Assembly (NCBI GenBank): GCA_016180705.1
Contig: JACPAU010000213.1
Span: forward strand, 1 to 5,822
Reading direction: 5' to 3'
Origin: Candidatus Methylomirabilota bacterium
GTDB taxonomy: Bacteria; Methylomirabilota; Methylomirabilia; Methylomirabilales; JACPAU01
DNA length: 5,822 bases
Notes under the pieces: model-generated
What the model was told of the DNA's origin: nothing
The model's input: the letters and a program-made list of their open reading frames with translations, nothing else
Databases searched by the model: none
In this document: positions 1 through 5,241 of the stretch, in pieces
Layout of the letters: the number at the start of each line of letters is the position of its first letter
How positions within the stretch are numbered: the stretch's first letter is position 1
Translations under genes and position numbers: made by a program

Positions 1-318
1 AAGGCGCTGGAGGCGGCCTGGATCACCAACCGGCAGATCGAGGCGGCCCGGCGGGCCATCACCCGCTACGTGAAGCGGGGCGGCCGGGTCTGGATCCGGG
101 TCTTCCCCGACAAGCCGGTTACGGCCAAGCCGGCCGAGACCCGGATGGGGAAGGGGAAGGGGGCTCCGGAGGGCTGGGTCGCCGTGGTGAAGCCCGGCCG
201 GATCCTGTACGAGATGGAGGGGGTGACGGAGGGGGAGGCCCGCGCGGCCATGCGCCTCGCGGCGGACAAGCTCCCCATCGCCACCCGGTTCGTGGCCCGG
301 CGGCGGCTCGCGGAGTAA
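1..318 (+). CDS. rplP: 50S ribosomal protein L16, 5'-truncated by the window edge
   Basis: Frame 1 is open from base 1 to TAA at 316-318, giving 105 residues. About 33 N-terminal residues of the family's roughly 137 lie outside the window: RQIEAARRA at residues 11-19 aligns with E. coli position 44 onward. L16 is a large-subunit protein near the peptidyl-transferase centre and the A-site tRNA elbow. Both family signatures are visible: [12 protein letters not shown] (25-36) and [12 protein letters not shown] (48-59). Arg48 matches the E. coli Arg81 that can be hydroxylated by YcfD/RoxA. The GTG at 70 is an internal valine codon, not a start. rpmC follows after 4 nt, and the 3' end of this gene holds its ribosome-binding site. 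No oddities were seen in the visible part. Identification is very secure. Confidence 0.98.
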   Translation, partial: KALEAAWITNRQIEAARRAITRYVKRGGRVWIRVFPDKPVTAKPAETRMGKGKGAPEGWVAVVKPGRILYEMEGVTEGEARAAMRLAADKLPIATRFVARRRLAE

Positions 319-322
319 CGGC

Positions 323-568
323 ATGACGGCCCAGGAACTGCGGGAATTGACCGATGCGGAGCTCGAGGAGAAGGCGCGCGGCTTCCGGGAGGAGCTGTTC
401 AAGCTCCGGCTGCGCGCCTCCGTGAGCCAGATTGAGAACCCCATGCGGATCCGCCTGCTCCGCCGGGAGTTAGCCCGGGTCGCCACCGTGCTCCGGGAGC
501 GCGCCAGGACGGCCGGCGCGGCCGAAGCGTCCGCGCGCCCGCGCGCCGCCGGGGGGGGAGAGCCATGA
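323..568 (+). CDS. rpmC: 50S ribosomal protein L29
   Basis: 81-residue protein starting at ATG 323, preceded by GGAG at 312-315 with a 7-nt spacer. L29 is a small helical-hairpin protein bound to 23S rRNA near the peptide exit tunnel, part of the docking area for trigger factor and SRP. The first 64 or so residues fit the family: [17 protein letters not shown], then [10 protein letters not shown] and [25 protein letters not shown]. The last 17 or so residues are an Ala/Arg/Gly-rich tail ([15 protein letters not shown]) beyond the usual 60-70 residue length. The tail is encoded by GC-rich sequence including a run of eight G at 551-558. The stop TGA overlaps the rpsQ start as ATGA, suggesting coupled translation. 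Confidence 0.97.
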   Translation: MTAQELRELTDAELEEKARGFREELFKLRLRASVSQIENPMRIRLLRRELARVATVLRERARTAGAAEASARPRAAGGGEP

Positions 569-828
569 CCGGGGAGCCGCGCGGACGCCGGAAGACGGTC
601 GTGGGGACGGTCGTGAGCGACCGGATGCAGAAGACGGTGGTCGTGGCCGTCGAGCGGGTCTACCGGCATCCGGACTACGACAAGCTGGTCCGGCACCGGA
701 CGAAGGTGAAGGCCCACGACGAGGCGAACACCTGCAAGGTGGGGGATCGGGTCCTCCTCATGGAGACCCGGCCGCTCAGCCGGGACAAGCGGTGGCGCGT
801 GGTGCAGATCGTCCAGAAGGCCGTCTAG
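565..828 (+). CDS. rpsQ: 30S ribosomal protein S17
   Basis: 87-residue OB-fold protein, a primary 16S rRNA binder of the 30S body (5' domain). Starts at ATG 565 inside the ATGA overlap with rpmC; GGAG at 557-560 gives a 4-nt spacer. The core begins at [22 protein letters not shown] (10-31). The S17 signature [13 protein letters not shown] is at 60-72 and is followed by the conserved KRWRVV. Length is normal (80-90). It is followed by a 63-nt gap before rplN. The reading frame stays open past its TAG into rplN, which is probably just a consequence of high GC. Confidence 0.98.
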   Translation: MTGEPRGRRKTVVGTVVSDRMQKTVVVAVERVYRHPDYDKLVRHRTKVKAHDEANTCKVGDRVLLMETRPLSRDKRWRVVQIVQKAV

Positions 829-857
829 GCGCGGCCGGAGGATGGTGGGTGGAGGCG

Positions 858-876
858 CGCGGGCGGCCCGCCCGCG
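858..876. repeat. Perfect GC-rich inverted repeat between rpsQ and rplN
   Basis: Two 9-base arms (CGCGGGCGG and CCGCCCGCG) flank a single central C. As RNA this can form an 8-bp stem with a 3-nt loop, ending 15 nt before the rplN ATG. No T-run follows, so it does not look like an intrinsic terminator. It could affect mRNA stability or rplN initiation. A chance palindrome in GC-rich spacer DNA is also possible. Confidence 0.5.
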
Positions 877-891
877 GACGGGATCCAGGCG

Positions 892-1260
892 ATGATCGGG
901 CTCAGGACCATCCTCGACGTGGCGGACAACTCCGGGGCCAAACGCATCTCCCTCATCAAGGTCCTGGGGGGGTCGGCCAAGCGGTACGCGCGCCTCGGGG
1001 ACGTCATCGTCGCCAACGTGAGGGAGGCGGTCCCGGAAGGAACCGTGAAGAAGGGGGCGGTGGTCAAGGCGGTGGTGGTCCGAACGGTGAAGGAGCACCG
1101 ACGGTTGGACGGCTCCTACATCAAGTTCGACCGGAACGCCGCCGTCCTCATCAACGAGCACAACGACCCGGTCGGGACGCGGATCTTCGGCCCGGTCGCC
1201 CGCGAGCTCCGGGAGCACCGCTTCATGAAGATCGTGTCCCTGGCCCCCGAGGTGATCTAA
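892..1260 (+). CDS. rplN: 50S ribosomal protein L14
   Basis: 122 residues, exactly the usual family length. L14 binds 23S rRNA (domain IV/VI side) at the subunit interface, takes part in bridges to 16S rRNA, and is the docking site for the silencing factor RsfS. Visible: [20 protein letters not shown] at the N-terminus, the VLGGS loop (24-28), and the signature region from [12 protein letters not shown] through [15 protein letters not shown] (60-87). The C-terminus is [16 protein letters not shown]. No other in-frame ATG, GTG or TTG lies between the rpsQ stop and 892, which fixes the start. The ribosome-binding site is weak (GGGA at 880-883). The last codons read GAGGTGATC, a strong anti-SD match that in many bacteria serves the next gene directly; here rplX is 213 nt away. 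Confidence 0.98.
   Translation: MIGLRTILDVADNSGAKRISLIKVLGGSAKRYARLGDVIVANVREAVPEGTVKKGAVVKAVVVRTVKEHRRLDGSYIKFDRNAAVLINEHNDPVGTRIFGPVARELREHRFMKIVSLAPEVI
1249..1257 (+). promoter_or_regulatory. Strong Shine-Dalgarno match at the rplN 3' end, now separated from rplX
   Basis: GAGGTGATC is a nine-base match to the complement of the usual bacterial 16S 3' end. It encodes Glu-Val-Ile at the L14 C-terminus. Spacing from GAGG to the ATG at 1260 is 7 nt, ideal for initiation there, but that ATG opens the small ORF 1260-1433 rather than rplX. Inference: this was the original rplX site before the spacer was enlarged, or it drives the small ORF. Confidence 0.5.
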
Positions 1261-1433
1261 TGCAACCGACAGAACGATGTGACACCGTCCGGGTCCTGGC
1301 GCCGGCGCCGCCCCGGCCCCCGACCCCCCTGGGGAACCCCCCCGTGGTTCCCCCCATCGGCCAGGAGCCGATGGGCCCCCCCTCCGCTACGGGGGTCCTG
1401 GGCGGCATCCGGCGCCACCCGGACGCTGTGTGA
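1260..1433 (+). CDS. Possible small Pro-rich ORF (57 aa) between rplN and rplX
   Basis: ATG 1260 overlaps the rplN stop (TAATG), is preceded by GAGGTGATC with good spacing, and runs 57 codons to TGA at 1431-1433. The product is proline-rich (VLAPAPPRPPTPLGNPP and VVPPIGQEPMGPP) and I recognise no domain, signal peptide or membrane segment. For translation: near-ideal ribosome-binding site and a stop-start overlap like real junctions in this operon. Against: the sequence lies on an inverted-repeat element, which better explains its composition, and the SD bases are required anyway by the L14 C-terminus. It could act as a leader peptide, be an accidental product, or not be translated. No function can be assigned. 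Confidence 0.22.
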   Translation: MQPTERCDTVRVLAPAPPRPPTPLGNPPVVPPIGQEPMGPPSATGVLGGIRRHPDAV

Positions 1434-1436
1434 CAC
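1278..1436. repeat. Multi-arm inverted-repeat element flanked by 8-bp direct repeats (MITE-like or structured RNA)
   Basis: TGTGACAC occurs at 1278-1285 and 1429-1436. Between the copies, arms pair in nested order: 1286-1294 with 1417-1425 (9 bp), 1298-1305 with 1409-1416 (8 bp), 1307-1313 with 1400-1406 (7 bp), and 1322-1328 with 1391-1397 (7 bp). These make an interrupted stem of about 31 bp. Inside it are two hairpins: 1331-1338/1346-1353 (8 bp, 7-nt loop) and 1353-1361/1367-1375 (9 bp, CAGGA loop); they share base 1353. The fold is a closing stem with two hairpin arms. No transposase, T-run or known riboswitch motif was recognised. The 8-bp direct repeats resemble a target-site duplication and the arms resemble terminal inverted repeats, but a cis-acting RNA is equally possible. 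Only one copy is in the window. Confidence 0.6.
1353..1375 (+). other. Perfect 9-bp hairpin within the rplN-rplX spacer
   Basis: CCCATCGGC pairs with GCCGATGGG around a 5-nt loop CAGGA. It is the strongest local hairpin of the spacer. It is followed by C-rich sequence, not a U-tract, so intrinsic termination is unlikely. Confidence 0.6.
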
Positions 1437-1455
1437 GATTTATGACGTTTCTATT

Positions 1456-1461
1456 AGGAGG
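1456..1461 (+). promoter_or_regulatory. Shine-Dalgarno of rplX
   Basis: AGGAGG, a consensus site, lies 12 nt before ATG 1474 and directly after a short AT-rich island (1437-1456) that is unusual in this GC-rich operon. The spacer is longer than optimal but this is the only good site for rplX. It sits just outside the inverted-repeat element, so rplX has its own initiation site and does not depend on the one inside rplN. Confidence 0.7.
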
Positions 1462-1473
1462 CGCGGGGCAGCC

Positions 1474-1803
1474 ATGGCCAAGTTCGACGTCCTGCCGGTG
1501 CGGAAGAACGACCTGATCCAGGTCATCGCCGGGAAGGACAAGGGGAAGCGGGGGAAGGTGATCCGGGTCATCCCGAAGACCCAGCGCCTCCTGGTGGAGC
1601 GGGTCAACCTGGTCAAGCGCCACACCAAGCCGGGCCGGGCGAGTCAGCAGGGGGGGATCCTGGAGCGGGAGAATCCCCTGCACGTCTCGAACGTCCTGGT
1701 GGTGTGCGCGAAGTGCGACAAGGCGGTCCGGACGGGGCGCTCGTTCCTGGCGGACGGCCGGAAGGTGCGGGTTTGCAAGGCCTGCGGGGAGATCATCGAC
1801 TGA
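1474..1803 (+). CDS. rplX: 50S ribosomal protein L24, zinc-ribbon (C+) form
   Basis: 109 residues (family about 103-110). L24 is an assembly-initiator protein that binds the 5' region of 23S rRNA near the tunnel exit. The KOW motif covers roughly residues 10-40, with [16 protein letters not shown] at 17-32, followed by [12 protein letters not shown] (42-53), GGILERE and HVSNV. Cys78, Cys81, Cys101 and Cys104 form a CxxC...CxxC zinc ribbon, present in many bacteria and lost in E. coli L24. ATG 1474 is chosen for its upstream AGGAGG. The frame is open further upstream to the rplN stop, but nothing there looks like L24. GTG 1498 would remove an atypical FDVLPV stretch but lacks a ribosome-binding site. 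The stop overlaps the rplE start by one base (TGATG). Confidence 0.97.
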   Translation: MAKFDVLPVRKNDLIQVIAGKDKGKRGKVIRVIPKTQRLLVERVNLVKRHTKPGRASQQGGILERENPLHVSNVLVVCAKCDKAVRTGRSFLADGRKVRVCKACGEIID

Positions 1804-2459
1804 TGGCGGAGCCGGCGGAGAAAAAGGGAAAGCGGGAGGGAAAGGGGAAGCCGGAGGGGAAGGGGAAGCCCGCGCCCGCCGCACCGGCGGCGCCTGCCGC
1901 CCCCGCGGCCCCCGCCGTCCCGCCGCGCCTCCGGGAGCGGTACCGGCAGGAAATCGTCCCAGCGCTCATGAAGGAGTTCCGGTACGCCAACCCGCTCCGG
2001 GTCCCCCGGCTGGAGAAGGTCGTCCTGAACATGGGGCTCGGGGAGGGGGTGGGGAACCCCAAGGTGATCGACGCCGCCGTGGAGGAGCTGGCCGCCATCA
2101 CGGGCCAGCGACCGGTGGTCACCCGGGCGAAGAAGGCGGAGGCTGGCTTCAAGCTCCGGGCCGGGATGGCGATCGGGGCGAAGGTCACGCTGCGGGGGGA
2201 CCGGATGTACGAGTTCCTGGACCGCCTGCTGAGCGTGGCCCTCCCCCGGATCCGGGACTTCAAGGGGCTGCCGCCCGCCTCCTTCGACGGCCGCGGGAAC
2301 TACGCCCTGGGGGTCCGGGAGCAGCTCATCTTCCCCGAGATCCGCTACGACAAGGTGGACGCCACCCGGGGCATGGACATCTGCATCGCGACGAGCGCCC
2401 GGACGGACGAGGAGGGCCGGGCGCTGCTGCAGCAGCTCGGCTTCCCCTTCCGGAAGTAG
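1803..2459 (+). CDS. rplE: 50S ribosomal protein L5 with a basic Ala/Pro-rich N-terminal extension
   Basis: 218 residues against the usual 179 or so. L5 is a 5S rRNA-binding protein of the central protuberance and contacts P-site tRNA and S13. The core starts near residue 42 ([18 protein letters not shown]) and carries [84 protein letters not shown] and the C-terminal [18 protein letters not shown]. The extra N-terminus is Lys/Gly-rich (residues 7-23) and then a run of Ala-Ala-Pro units (24-39). ATG 1803 overlaps the rplX stop (TGATG), has GGGGAG at 1786-1791, and no ATG, GTG or TTG lies between it and the core, so the extension is almost certainly part of the gene. Its role is unknown; it is probably a disordered RNA-contacting tail. 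Confidence 0.97.
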   Translation: MAEPAEKKGKREGKGKPEGKGKPAPAAPAAPAAPAAPAVPPRLRERYRQEIVPALMKEFRYANPLRVPRLEKVVLNMGLGEGVGNPKVIDAAVEELAAITGQRPVVTRAKKAEAGFKLRAGMAIGAKVTLRGDRMYEFLDRLLSVALPRIRDFKGLPPASFDGRGNYALGVREQLIFPEIRYDKVDATRGMDICIATSARTDEEGRALLQQLGFPFRK

Positions 2460-2478
2460 CCGGGCGGACGGGAGCGGC

Positions 2479-2664
2479 ATGGCGAAGAAGTCGCTGATCC
2501 TCAAGGCGCAGCGGGAGCCCAAGTTCAAGGTCCGGAAGTACCACCGCTGCCGGATCTGCGGGCGGCCGCGGGGCTACCTCCGGCGGTTCCAGATGTGCCG
2601 CATCTGCTTCCGGATGCTCGCCCTCCGGGGGGAGATCCCGGGCGTCATCAAGGCCTCCTGGTAG
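2479..2664 (+). CDS. rpsN: 30S ribosomal protein S14, short zinc-binding (type Z, C+) form
   Basis: 61 residues, the standard length of the short form (the zinc-free form is about 100). S14 sits in the 30S head and is needed for late assembly with S3 and S10. Cys24, Cys27, Cys40 and Cys43 form the zinc site within [24 protein letters not shown]. The C-terminal [15 protein letters not shown] is typical. GGGAG at 2470-2474 precedes ATG 2479 by 4 nt. The gene lies 19 nt after rplE. No duplicate or zinc-free paralogue is visible here. Type Z S14 is the ancestral form found in Gram-positives, Thermus and many uncultivated phyla. Confidence 0.98.
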   Translation: MAKKSLILKAQREPKFKVRKYHRCRICGRPRGYLRRFQMCRICFRMLALRGEIPGVIKASW

Positions 2665-2665
2665 C

Positions 2666-2684
2666 GGCGGGCCCGGGGCCCGCC
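2666..2684. repeat. Perfect GC-rich inverted repeat between rpsN and rpsH
   Basis: Arms GGCGGGCCC and GGGCCCGCC flank a single G, starting one base after the rpsN stop. It can form an 8-bp stem with a 3-nt loop in RNA, ending 15 nt before ATG 2700. No T-run follows, so it is not a standard terminator. It has the same geometry (9+1+9, 15 nt before the next start) as the palindrome at 858-876, though the sequence differs. Confidence 0.5.
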
Positions 2685-2699
2685 CGGCGCGGAGCGCGC

Positions 2700-3098
2700 A
2701 TGAGCATGACCGACCCCATTGCGGATATGCTGACCCGGATCCGGAACGCGAGCCGGGCGCTGCACGACCGGGTGGACATCCCGACCTCGCGGCTCAAGGT
2801 CGCCATCGCCCGCGTCCTGAAGGACGAGGGCTTCATCCGGAACTACCGGCTGATCGAGGGGAGTCCGCAGGGCGTCCTCCGCCTCTACCTGAAGTACGGC
2901 CCGGAAAACGCGCGGGTGATCACCGACATCCAGCGGGTCAGCCGCCCGGGCCTGCGGGTCTACGCCGGGGTGGGGAAGCTTCCCCGGGTGCGGAGTGGGC
3001 TGGGCGTGGCCATCGTCTCCACCCCGAAGGGTGTCATGACCGACCGGGCGGCCCGGGAGCAGCGGGTGGGGGGCGAGGTCCTCTTCGCGGTCTGGTAG
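2700..3098 (+). CDS. rpsH: 30S ribosomal protein S8
   Basis: 132 residues, normal length. S8 is a primary binder of the 16S central domain (helix 21/25 region) and in E. coli is also the translational repressor of the spc operon. The N-terminus [17 protein letters not shown] is canonical. The family signature is [18 protein letters not shown] (102-119), and the protein ends [12 protein letters not shown] 2700 is preferred over ATG 2706 because GGAG at 2691-2694 lies 5 nt upstream and [11 protein letters not shown] is common in the family. I could not identify an S8-binding mimic near rplX/rplE by eye, so autoregulation here is unproven. Confidence 0.98.
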   Translation: MSMTDPIADMLTRIRNASRALHDRVDIPTSRLKVAIARVLKDEGFIRNYRLIEGSPQGVLRLYLKYGPENARVITDIQRVSRPGLRVYAGVGKLPRVRSGLGVAIVSTPKGVMTDRAAREQRVGGEVLFAVW

Positions 3099-3107
3099 GG
3101 GGGAGGC

Positions 3108-3644
3108 GTGTCGCGCATAGGGCGGCTACCAGTGGCGATCCCGGAGAAGGTGAAGGTCGCGGTCCAGGACCGCACCGTGCACGTGGAGGGGCCGAAGGGC
3201 AAGCTGAGCCTGCCGATCCCCCCGGACATCTCGGTGGAGGTCGCGGGGGGGAAGGTCGTCTGCCGCCGCCCGTCCGACGAGAAGCGGCACCGAGCCCTGC
3301 ACGGCCTGGCCCGGGCGCTGGTGGCCAACATGGTGACCGGGGTGACGCGGGGCTTCAGCCGGAAGCTGGAGCTGGTGGGGGTGGGCTACCGGGCCGCCGC
3401 GGGCGCGCGGACGCTCACCCTCTCGGTCGGGTACTCGCGGCCGGTCGTCTTCGCGCTCCCCGCGGGCATCGCGGTGGAGGTGGAGAACCAGACCCTCATC
3501 ACCGTCTCCGGTGTGGACAAGCAGCTGGTGGGGGCCGTGGCGGCGAAGATCCGCGCCTTCCGGAAGCCGGAGCCCTACAAGGGGAAGGGGATCAAGTACC
3601 TGGAGGAGCGGATCCGGCGCAAGGCCGGGAAGACGGGTGCCTAG
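3108..3644 (+). CDS. rplF: 50S ribosomal protein L6
   Basis: 178 residues, normal length. L6 binds 23S rRNA domain VI near the sarcin-ricin loop and the L7/L12 stalk base. It has two related domains: [15 protein letters not shown] with [10 protein letters not shown] in the first, and [16 protein letters not shown] with SVGYSRPV in the second. The signature PEPYKGKGI is at 154-162, followed by [16 protein letters not shown]. The start is GTG 3108, fixed by the conserved MSRIGR start. The ribosome-binding site is the G-rich GGGGGGAGG at 3098-3106, unusually close to the start codon if its GAGG end is used. It lies 9 nt after rpsH. Confidence 0.97.
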   Translation: MSRIGRLPVAIPEKVKVAVQDRTVHVEGPKGKLSLPIPPDISVEVAGGKVVCRRPSDEKRHRALHGLARALVANMVTGVTRGFSRKLELVGVGYRAAAGARTLTLSVGYSRPVVFALPAGIAVEVENQTLITVSGVDKQLVGAVAAKIRAFRKPEPYKGKGIKYLEERIRRKAGKTGA

Positions 3645-3645
3645 C

Positions 3646-4014
3646 ATGGGGAACGCCGGAGCCATCGCCCTCGCGCGCGACAAGCGGCACCGCCGGGTCC
3701 GCAAGAAGGTGGTGGGCCGCCCGGACCGGCCGCGCCTGTCGGTCTTCAAGAGCGCCCGCCACATCTACGCCCAGATCGTCAACGACCTCGAGGGGCGGAC
3801 GCTGGCGGCCGCCTCCACCCTGTCCCCCGAGCTCAAGGGCGAGGGGAAGGTGGGGAAGAAGACCGCGCAGGCCAAGCAGGTGGGGGTGCTCCTGGCCGAG
3901 CGGGCGCTGGCCGCCCAGATCCGCCAGGTGGTCTTCGACCGCGGCGGGTACCGCTTCCACGGCCGGGTAAAGGCCCTCGCCGAGGGGGCTCGGGAGAAGG
4001 GGCTCCAGTTCTAG
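3646..4014 (+). CDS. rplR: 50S ribosomal protein L18
   Basis: 122 residues, normal length. L18 binds 5S rRNA with L5 and L25-type proteins and attaches it to the central protuberance. Visible are the basic N-terminus [37 protein letters not shown], the middle [16 protein letters not shown], and the conserved end [31 protein letters not shown] 3646 lies one base after the rplF stop. Its ribosome-binding site is weak and falls inside rplF, so initiation probably depends on coupling to rplF translation. Confidence 0.97.
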   Translation: MGNAGAIALARDKRHRRVRKKVVGRPDRPRLSVFKSARHIYAQIVNDLEGRTLAAASTLSPELKGEGKVGKKTAQAKQVGVLLAERALAAQIRQVVFDRGGYRFHGRVKALAEGAREKGLQF

Positions 4015-4020
4015 GGCGAC

Positions 4021-4025
4021 GGAGG
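4021..4025 (+). promoter_or_regulatory. Shine-Dalgarno of rpsE
   Basis: GGAGG followed by an A-rich 8-nt spacer leads to GTG 4034. This supports the GTG start and is one of the cleanest ribosome-binding sites in the window. Confidence 0.8.
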
Positions 4026-4033
4026 AAAAAGGC

Positions 4034-4576
4034 GTGGCGAGGATCAGCGTCGAAGGGCTGAACCTGGTGGAGCGGGTGATCGACATCAACCGCGTCGCCA
4101 AGGTGGTGAAGGGGGGCCGGCGGTTCTCCTTCAGCGCCCTGGTGGCGGTCGGGGACATGGCGGGGCACGTGGGGCTCGGCCTGGGGAAGGCCAACGAGGT
4201 GCCGGAGGCGATCCGGAAGGGGATCGAGGCGGCCAAGAAGGACCTGATCGCGATTCCCCTCATGAGCCAGACCCTGCCCCACCAGATCGTCGGGAGGTAC
4301 GGCGCGGGGCGGGTGGTCCTGAAGCCGGCGGCCCCCGGGACCGGGATCGTGGCGGGCGGGGCGGCCCGGGCCATCCTGGAGGCGGCCGGCGTCCGCAACG
4401 TCCTCTCCAAGTCCCTGGGAAGCAACAACCCCCACAACGTGGCCAAGGCCACGCTCATGGGGCTCCGGCAGATGCGGGCCCCGGAGGACGTGGCCCGGCT
4501 CCGGGGGCGGACCGCGGAGGGGCAGGCGCAGGCCGCGGAGGGGCAGGCGCAGGCCGCGGAGGGGACCCGTGCCTGA
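4034..4576 (+). CDS. rpsE: 30S ribosomal protein S5 with a C-terminal tandem-repeat tail
   Basis: 180 residues against about 165 in most bacteria. S5 acts in the 30S body, in decoding fidelity and in mRNA unwinding at the entry channel, next to S4 and S8. The N-terminal dsRBD-like domain has [23 protein letters not shown] then ALVAVGD (about 11-41) and [18 protein letters not shown]. The C-terminal domain has [19 protein letters not shown] and [18 protein letters not shown]. The family part ends near residue 158. The tail is AEGQAQA twice plus AEG and a short end, from a 21-bp DNA repeat. The start GTG 4034 is set by the SD at 4021-4025. The gene overlaps rpmD by 8 nt. Confidence 0.97.
   Translation: MARISVEGLNLVERVIDINRVAKVVKGGRRFSFSALVAVGDMAGHVGLGLGKANEVPEAIRKGIEAAKKDLIAIPLMSQTLPHQIVGRYGAGRVVLKPAAPGTGIVAGGAARAILEAAGVRNVLSKSLGSNNPHNVAKATLMGLRQMRAPEDVARLRGRTAEGQAQAAEGQAQAAEGTRA
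4514..4564 (+). repeat. 21-bp tandem repeat, about 2.4 copies, at the rpsE 3' end
   Basis: Units 4514-4534 and 4535-4555 are identical, followed by the first nine bases of a third at 4556-4564. Each unit is seven codons (Ala-Glu-Gly-Gln-Ala-Gln-Ala), so copy-number changes keep frame. Each begins GCGGAGGGG, containing GGAGG; the third copy's GGAGG (4558-4562) lies 6 nt before the rpmD GTG and acts as its likely ribosome-binding site. Confidence 0.9.
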
Positions 4577-4766
4577 GGCGACGGGCCCGGTGCGGATCAC
4601 GCTGGTGCGGAGCGTCATCGGCTACCCCCGGGAGCAGCGGGCCGTGGTCCGGGCGCTGGGCCTGCGCCGGATCCGGCAGACGGTCACGCGCCGGGACACC
4701 CCCGTCCTCCGGGGGATGCTGGCGCGGGTGGGGCACCTGGTGCGGGTGGAGGCGGGGGGACGCTGA
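4569..4766 (+). CDS. rpmD: 50S ribosomal protein L30
   Basis: 65 residues (family about 58-62). L30 is a small peripheral 23S rRNA-binding protein. The family core runs from [32 protein letters not shown] (8-39) to [19 protein letters not shown] (43-61). Start GTG 4569 overlaps the end of rpsE by 8 nt and has GGAGG at 4558-4562 with 6-nt spacing. GTG 4590 (MRITLVRS...) is an alternative start giving a more typical 58 residues but has a poorer ribosome-binding site. L30 is absent from several bacterial groups, so its presence is mildly informative for taxonomy. Confidence 0.95.
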   Translation: MPEATGPVRITLVRSVIGYPREQRAVVRALGLRRIRQTVTRRDTPVLRGMLARVGHLVRVEAGGR

Positions 4767-4791
4767 AGCGCTTCCCGCGGGAGAAAACGGG

Positions 4792-5241
4792 GTGCGACTC
4801 CACACACTGCGGCCGTCCCCGGGGTCCCGGCGCGGCCGCAAGCGGGTCGGCCGGGGCGCGGGGTCTGGGCACGGCCAGACCTCCGGCCGGGGCGACAAGG
4901 GGCAGAAGGCCCGGTCGGGCCCGCGGCTGCGCCCCTGGTTCGAGGGGGGGCAGATGCCCCTGACCCGCCGGCTGCCCAAGCGCGGGTTCACCAACGCCTT
5001 CCGGAAGACCTACGCCTGCATCAACGTCGGGACCCTGGAGGCGCGCTTCGAGGGCGGCAGTGCGGTGACCCCCCAGACCCTCCTCGAGCGGGGCCTGATC
5101 GCGGCCTTGCGGGATGGGGTGAAGGTGCTGGGGGAGGGGACCATCACGAAGGCGCTCACGGTGCAGGCCCACCGCTTCTCCCGGAGCGCGGCGGAGAAAA
5201 TCGCGGCGGCGGGGGGCACGGCGGTGGTCATCGGGGCATGA
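4792..5241 (+). CDS. rplO: 50S ribosomal protein L15
   Basis: 149 residues, normal length. L15 has a long basic N-terminal extension that threads into the 23S core and is a late assembly protein. Visible are the start [22 protein letters not shown], then [20 protein letters not shown], and [16 protein letters not shown] (51-66). The globular domain ends with [22 protein letters not shown] 4792 is supported by GGGAG at 4779-4783 (8-nt spacer) and by the conserved MRL start. The stop overlaps the secY start (ATGA). Confidence 0.97.
   Translation: MRLHTLRPSPGSRRGRKRVGRGAGSGHGQTSGRGDKGQKARSGPRLRPWFEGGQMPLTRRLPKRGFTNAFRKTYACINVGTLEARFEGGSAVTPQTLLERGLIAALRDGVKVLGEGTITKALTVQAHRFSRSAAEKIAAAGGTAVVIGA

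Noticed and set aside
1331..1397. Intrinsic terminator formed by the strong hairpins between rplN and rplX.
   Set aside because: No U-tract follows any of the hairpins, and termination here would cut off most of an essential operon.
1430..1457. Possible promoter for rplX: GTGACA (1430-1435) as -35 and TATTAG (1452-1457) as -10 in the short AT-rich island.
   Set aside because: The -10 lacks the important final T, and transcription would start at about 1464, downstream of the AGGAGG site, leaving rplX without a Shine-Dalgarno.
565..1803. rpsQ, rplN and rplX lie in the same frame with no extra stops in the 63-nt and 213-nt gaps, which could suggest read-through fusions or an extended L24 starting at GTG 1279.
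   Set aside because: At this GC content stop codons are rare in any frame. Each gene has the normal family ends, and the gap translations resemble no ribosomal-protein domain.
1760..1850. S8 autoregulatory binding site near the rplX/rplE junction, as in E. coli.
   Set aside because: I could not find a convincing match to the S8-binding helix by eye; the region is purine-rich low-complexity sequence encoding the L5 extension.
1644..2528. Long antisense ORFs such as 1644-2528, 3592-4458 and 3833-4618 on the minus strand.
   Set aside because: They lie fully opposite clearly conserved ribosomal genes and have low-complexity Pro/Arg/Gly-rich translations typical of GC-rich shadow frames.
4773..4782. 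10-bp palindrome TCCCGCGGGA overlapping the rplO ribosome-binding site.
   Set aside because: Without a central loop it could form only about three base pairs in RNA, and such short palindromes are common in this composition.
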